NCBI GenBank assembly: GCA_003640385.1
Contig: RCAB01000020.1
Location: forward strand, 186,001-250,000
Length of the DNA: 64,000 bases
Direction of reading: 5' to 3'
DNA from: Setaria digitata
Lineage: Eukaryota > Nematoda > Chromadorea > Rhabditida > Setariidae
This document shows, piece by piece, positions 63,001 to 64,000 of the stretch (the stretch's first letter is position 1; each line of letters starts with the position of its first letter). The position numbers and the translations under genes are program-made. The notes under the pieces are model-generated. The model made no database searches. It was given only the letters and a program-made list of their open reading frames with translations, and had not been told where the DNA came from.

Positions 63001-64000
63001 AATTGCAGTAACGCAGTATTCACCGCTGAAAAGTGTCTTACAAGTGACATCTAGCATTATTCATAATTTTGAGCTTATCTAAGGTATTTAGCTGAACATA
63101 GCTACAGAAAATCATTGCAGTAAATAAAGGAATTTGTTGATGTCGCCTGAAACTAACTAAATTACTAACTAAATATCAGTTTAGTAAAATTTCATCTTGA
63201 CGATGCTGTTGAGAATTTTTAAGTCTAGCCGAATACTTCTAGTTTCGGCATAAACTGTAGACTTGATAATATCTCAAAACATATACAAATAATTTCATTT
63301 AATCCTTAGTTATTCCTTTATCGAGACACATCAGTTCAGCGAAAATTCTGACCACAAGATGAACCTAAGTTTTGAACTTTTTTCCGAACAAAGCCTTAGA
63401 CCTAGACCAATCATTCATTCTCCAAAATCAATATTCAAGTCGCTCCAATATTCCAAAAAAAAAAAATTATAAAAAAATGTTGATTGTTTCATTTTGAGGT
63501 TTTTAATTTGAATTAAAAACGGAGGAAGTGGACATTCATAAAAGATGATCCTTCGAGAATTCTAAAGTTACAAATAGAAACAAATGTAAAATGAACGGCA
63601 ACGACGGATATAACAACCTAAATAAGCCATACGCGAATATATTCTTCAATCGAGAATGTATTATCTGAGTTTTTTCTTTTTTTTTTTTAATTCAAATCAC
63701 TAATTACCTGTAGATATCGACCTATTGCTCTGTCCATTTTGTAATTTTTCGATGGCATAAAGTACATCATCCTTCTTTGTTGACTTTCTCAGCTCAATCT
63801 CGACGTGCGCAGCATCGGTGAAAGATATAAGCAAAACTCTCAGTCGAGACTCGTAAATGATAACCGACAAGTTTCGAAGCAGTTCGCTCAGAATTTTTTT
63901 CGAAAGTTCGAAATCATGGTCTGATGCTGTTGATTTGTCCACCAAAATTATAAGATCTATTGGATCTGCAAATCAGATGGCATATCCTAGAATCTTGTCC
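54086..64000 (-). CDS. Large protein with at least six von Willebrand factor A domains (5' partial)
   Basis: Likely extracellular adhesion or matrix protein; partners unknown. The gene's 5' end lies right of the window; the stop is TGA at 54088-54086. Six VWA domains, from N to C: ~63966-62580 (DKSTA, coordination weakened), ~61900-60910 (DTSQS), ~59870-58920 (DTSTS), ~58380-57680 (DASTS), ~57450-55842 (no DxSxS) and ~55080-54086 (DSSGS). Each is split over three to four exons and shows the usual second-half signature, e.g. FVILTDGGSQD, VFISDGNSQD, VVLMNDGLSQD, IVGDGRSDD, IIFTDGFGQKD. A Lys/Glu-rich linker sits at ~58620-58437 and a Ser/Thr-rich one at ~55391-55140. No collagen triplets, EGF or transmembrane segments were seen in this part, so it differs from collagen VI and matrilins. 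Some linker exons (e.g. 62.0-62.3 kb) are uncertain. Confidence 0.85.
56112..56183 (-). tRNA. tRNA-Gln (anticodon UUG)
   Basis: 72 nt, including the discriminator base U. Acceptor stem GGTCCCG pairs with CGGGACC; anticodon stem CAGGA/TCCTG with loop CTTTGAA; T arm GGGAGTTCGAATCTCCC. A and B boxes are intact and there is no intron. It lies in an intron of the VWA gene, same strand. Confidence 0.96.
56736..56807 (-). tRNA. tRNA-Gln (anticodon CUG)
   Basis: 72 nt, same fold as the tRNA at 56112-56183. Anticodon loop CTCTGAA gives CUG. T-arm reads GGGAGTTCAAATCTCCC. Only three bases differ between the pair: one in the D arm, the first anticodon base and one in the T loop. Same VWA-gene intron and strand, ~550 bp apart. 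Confidence 0.96.

Overview
The window is nuclear DNA from an animal, almost certainly a nematode. It is AT-rich, with many short spliced exons whose acceptors end TTTCAG or TTGCAG. Acceptor-like sites sit just ahead of several start codons, as expected for spliced-leader trans-splicing. Protein content is typically metazoan. Intron lengths of 50 bp to several hundred bp and the AT bias suggest a parasitic, possibly spirurid/filarial (clade III) worm. That placement is inference; no species-diagnostic sequence was seen.

Layout. From base 1 to 53180 all ten protein genes lie on the + strand: LRRK-type Roc-COR kinase (5' end off the window; 1-13721), an LSM10/SmD1-like Sm protein (14521-15431), Bax inhibitor-1/TMBIM6 (17147-18643), myotubularin phosphatase (19298-24416), exportin-2/CSE1 (26024-31861), a GPI-anchored Ly6-like protein (33815-34387), GINS subunit PSF3 (35504-36439), APC/C subunit APC7 (37755-41647), ribose-5-phosphate isomerase (44040-45215), OSTC subunit of oligosaccharyltransferase (46617-47414) and mitochondrial CLPX (50285-53180) - eleven if the short Sm gene is counted separately from the ten longer or family-certain ones. 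From 54086 to the right edge a large multi-VWA-domain gene runs on the - strand, convergent with CLPX. It carries two tRNA-Gln genes (UUG and CUG) in an intron, on the same strand. I reconstructed exon chains by reading frame; most close exactly in phase.

The genes are mostly unrelated housekeeping functions: vesicle/lysosome signalling and phosphoinositide turnover (LRRK, MTM), ER membrane proteins (TMBIM6, OSTC), nuclear transport (XPO2), replication and cell cycle (PSF3, APC7), pentose phosphate metabolism (RPIA) and mitochondrial proteostasis (CLPX). No defence system, CRISPR array or intact transposon was seen.

Most worth a second look: the LSM10-like protein, because U7 snRNP-specific Sm proteins are reported missing from C. 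elegans; a 13-bp in-place inversion within an intronic copy of an XPO2 splice junction; a tandem duplication of an XPO2 acceptor joined by the window's only N; a 30-bp perfect palindrome just past the RPIA poly(A) signal; a frame-supported GC-AG intron in CLPX; and a tRNA-Gln pair differing at three bases, one of them the anticodon.
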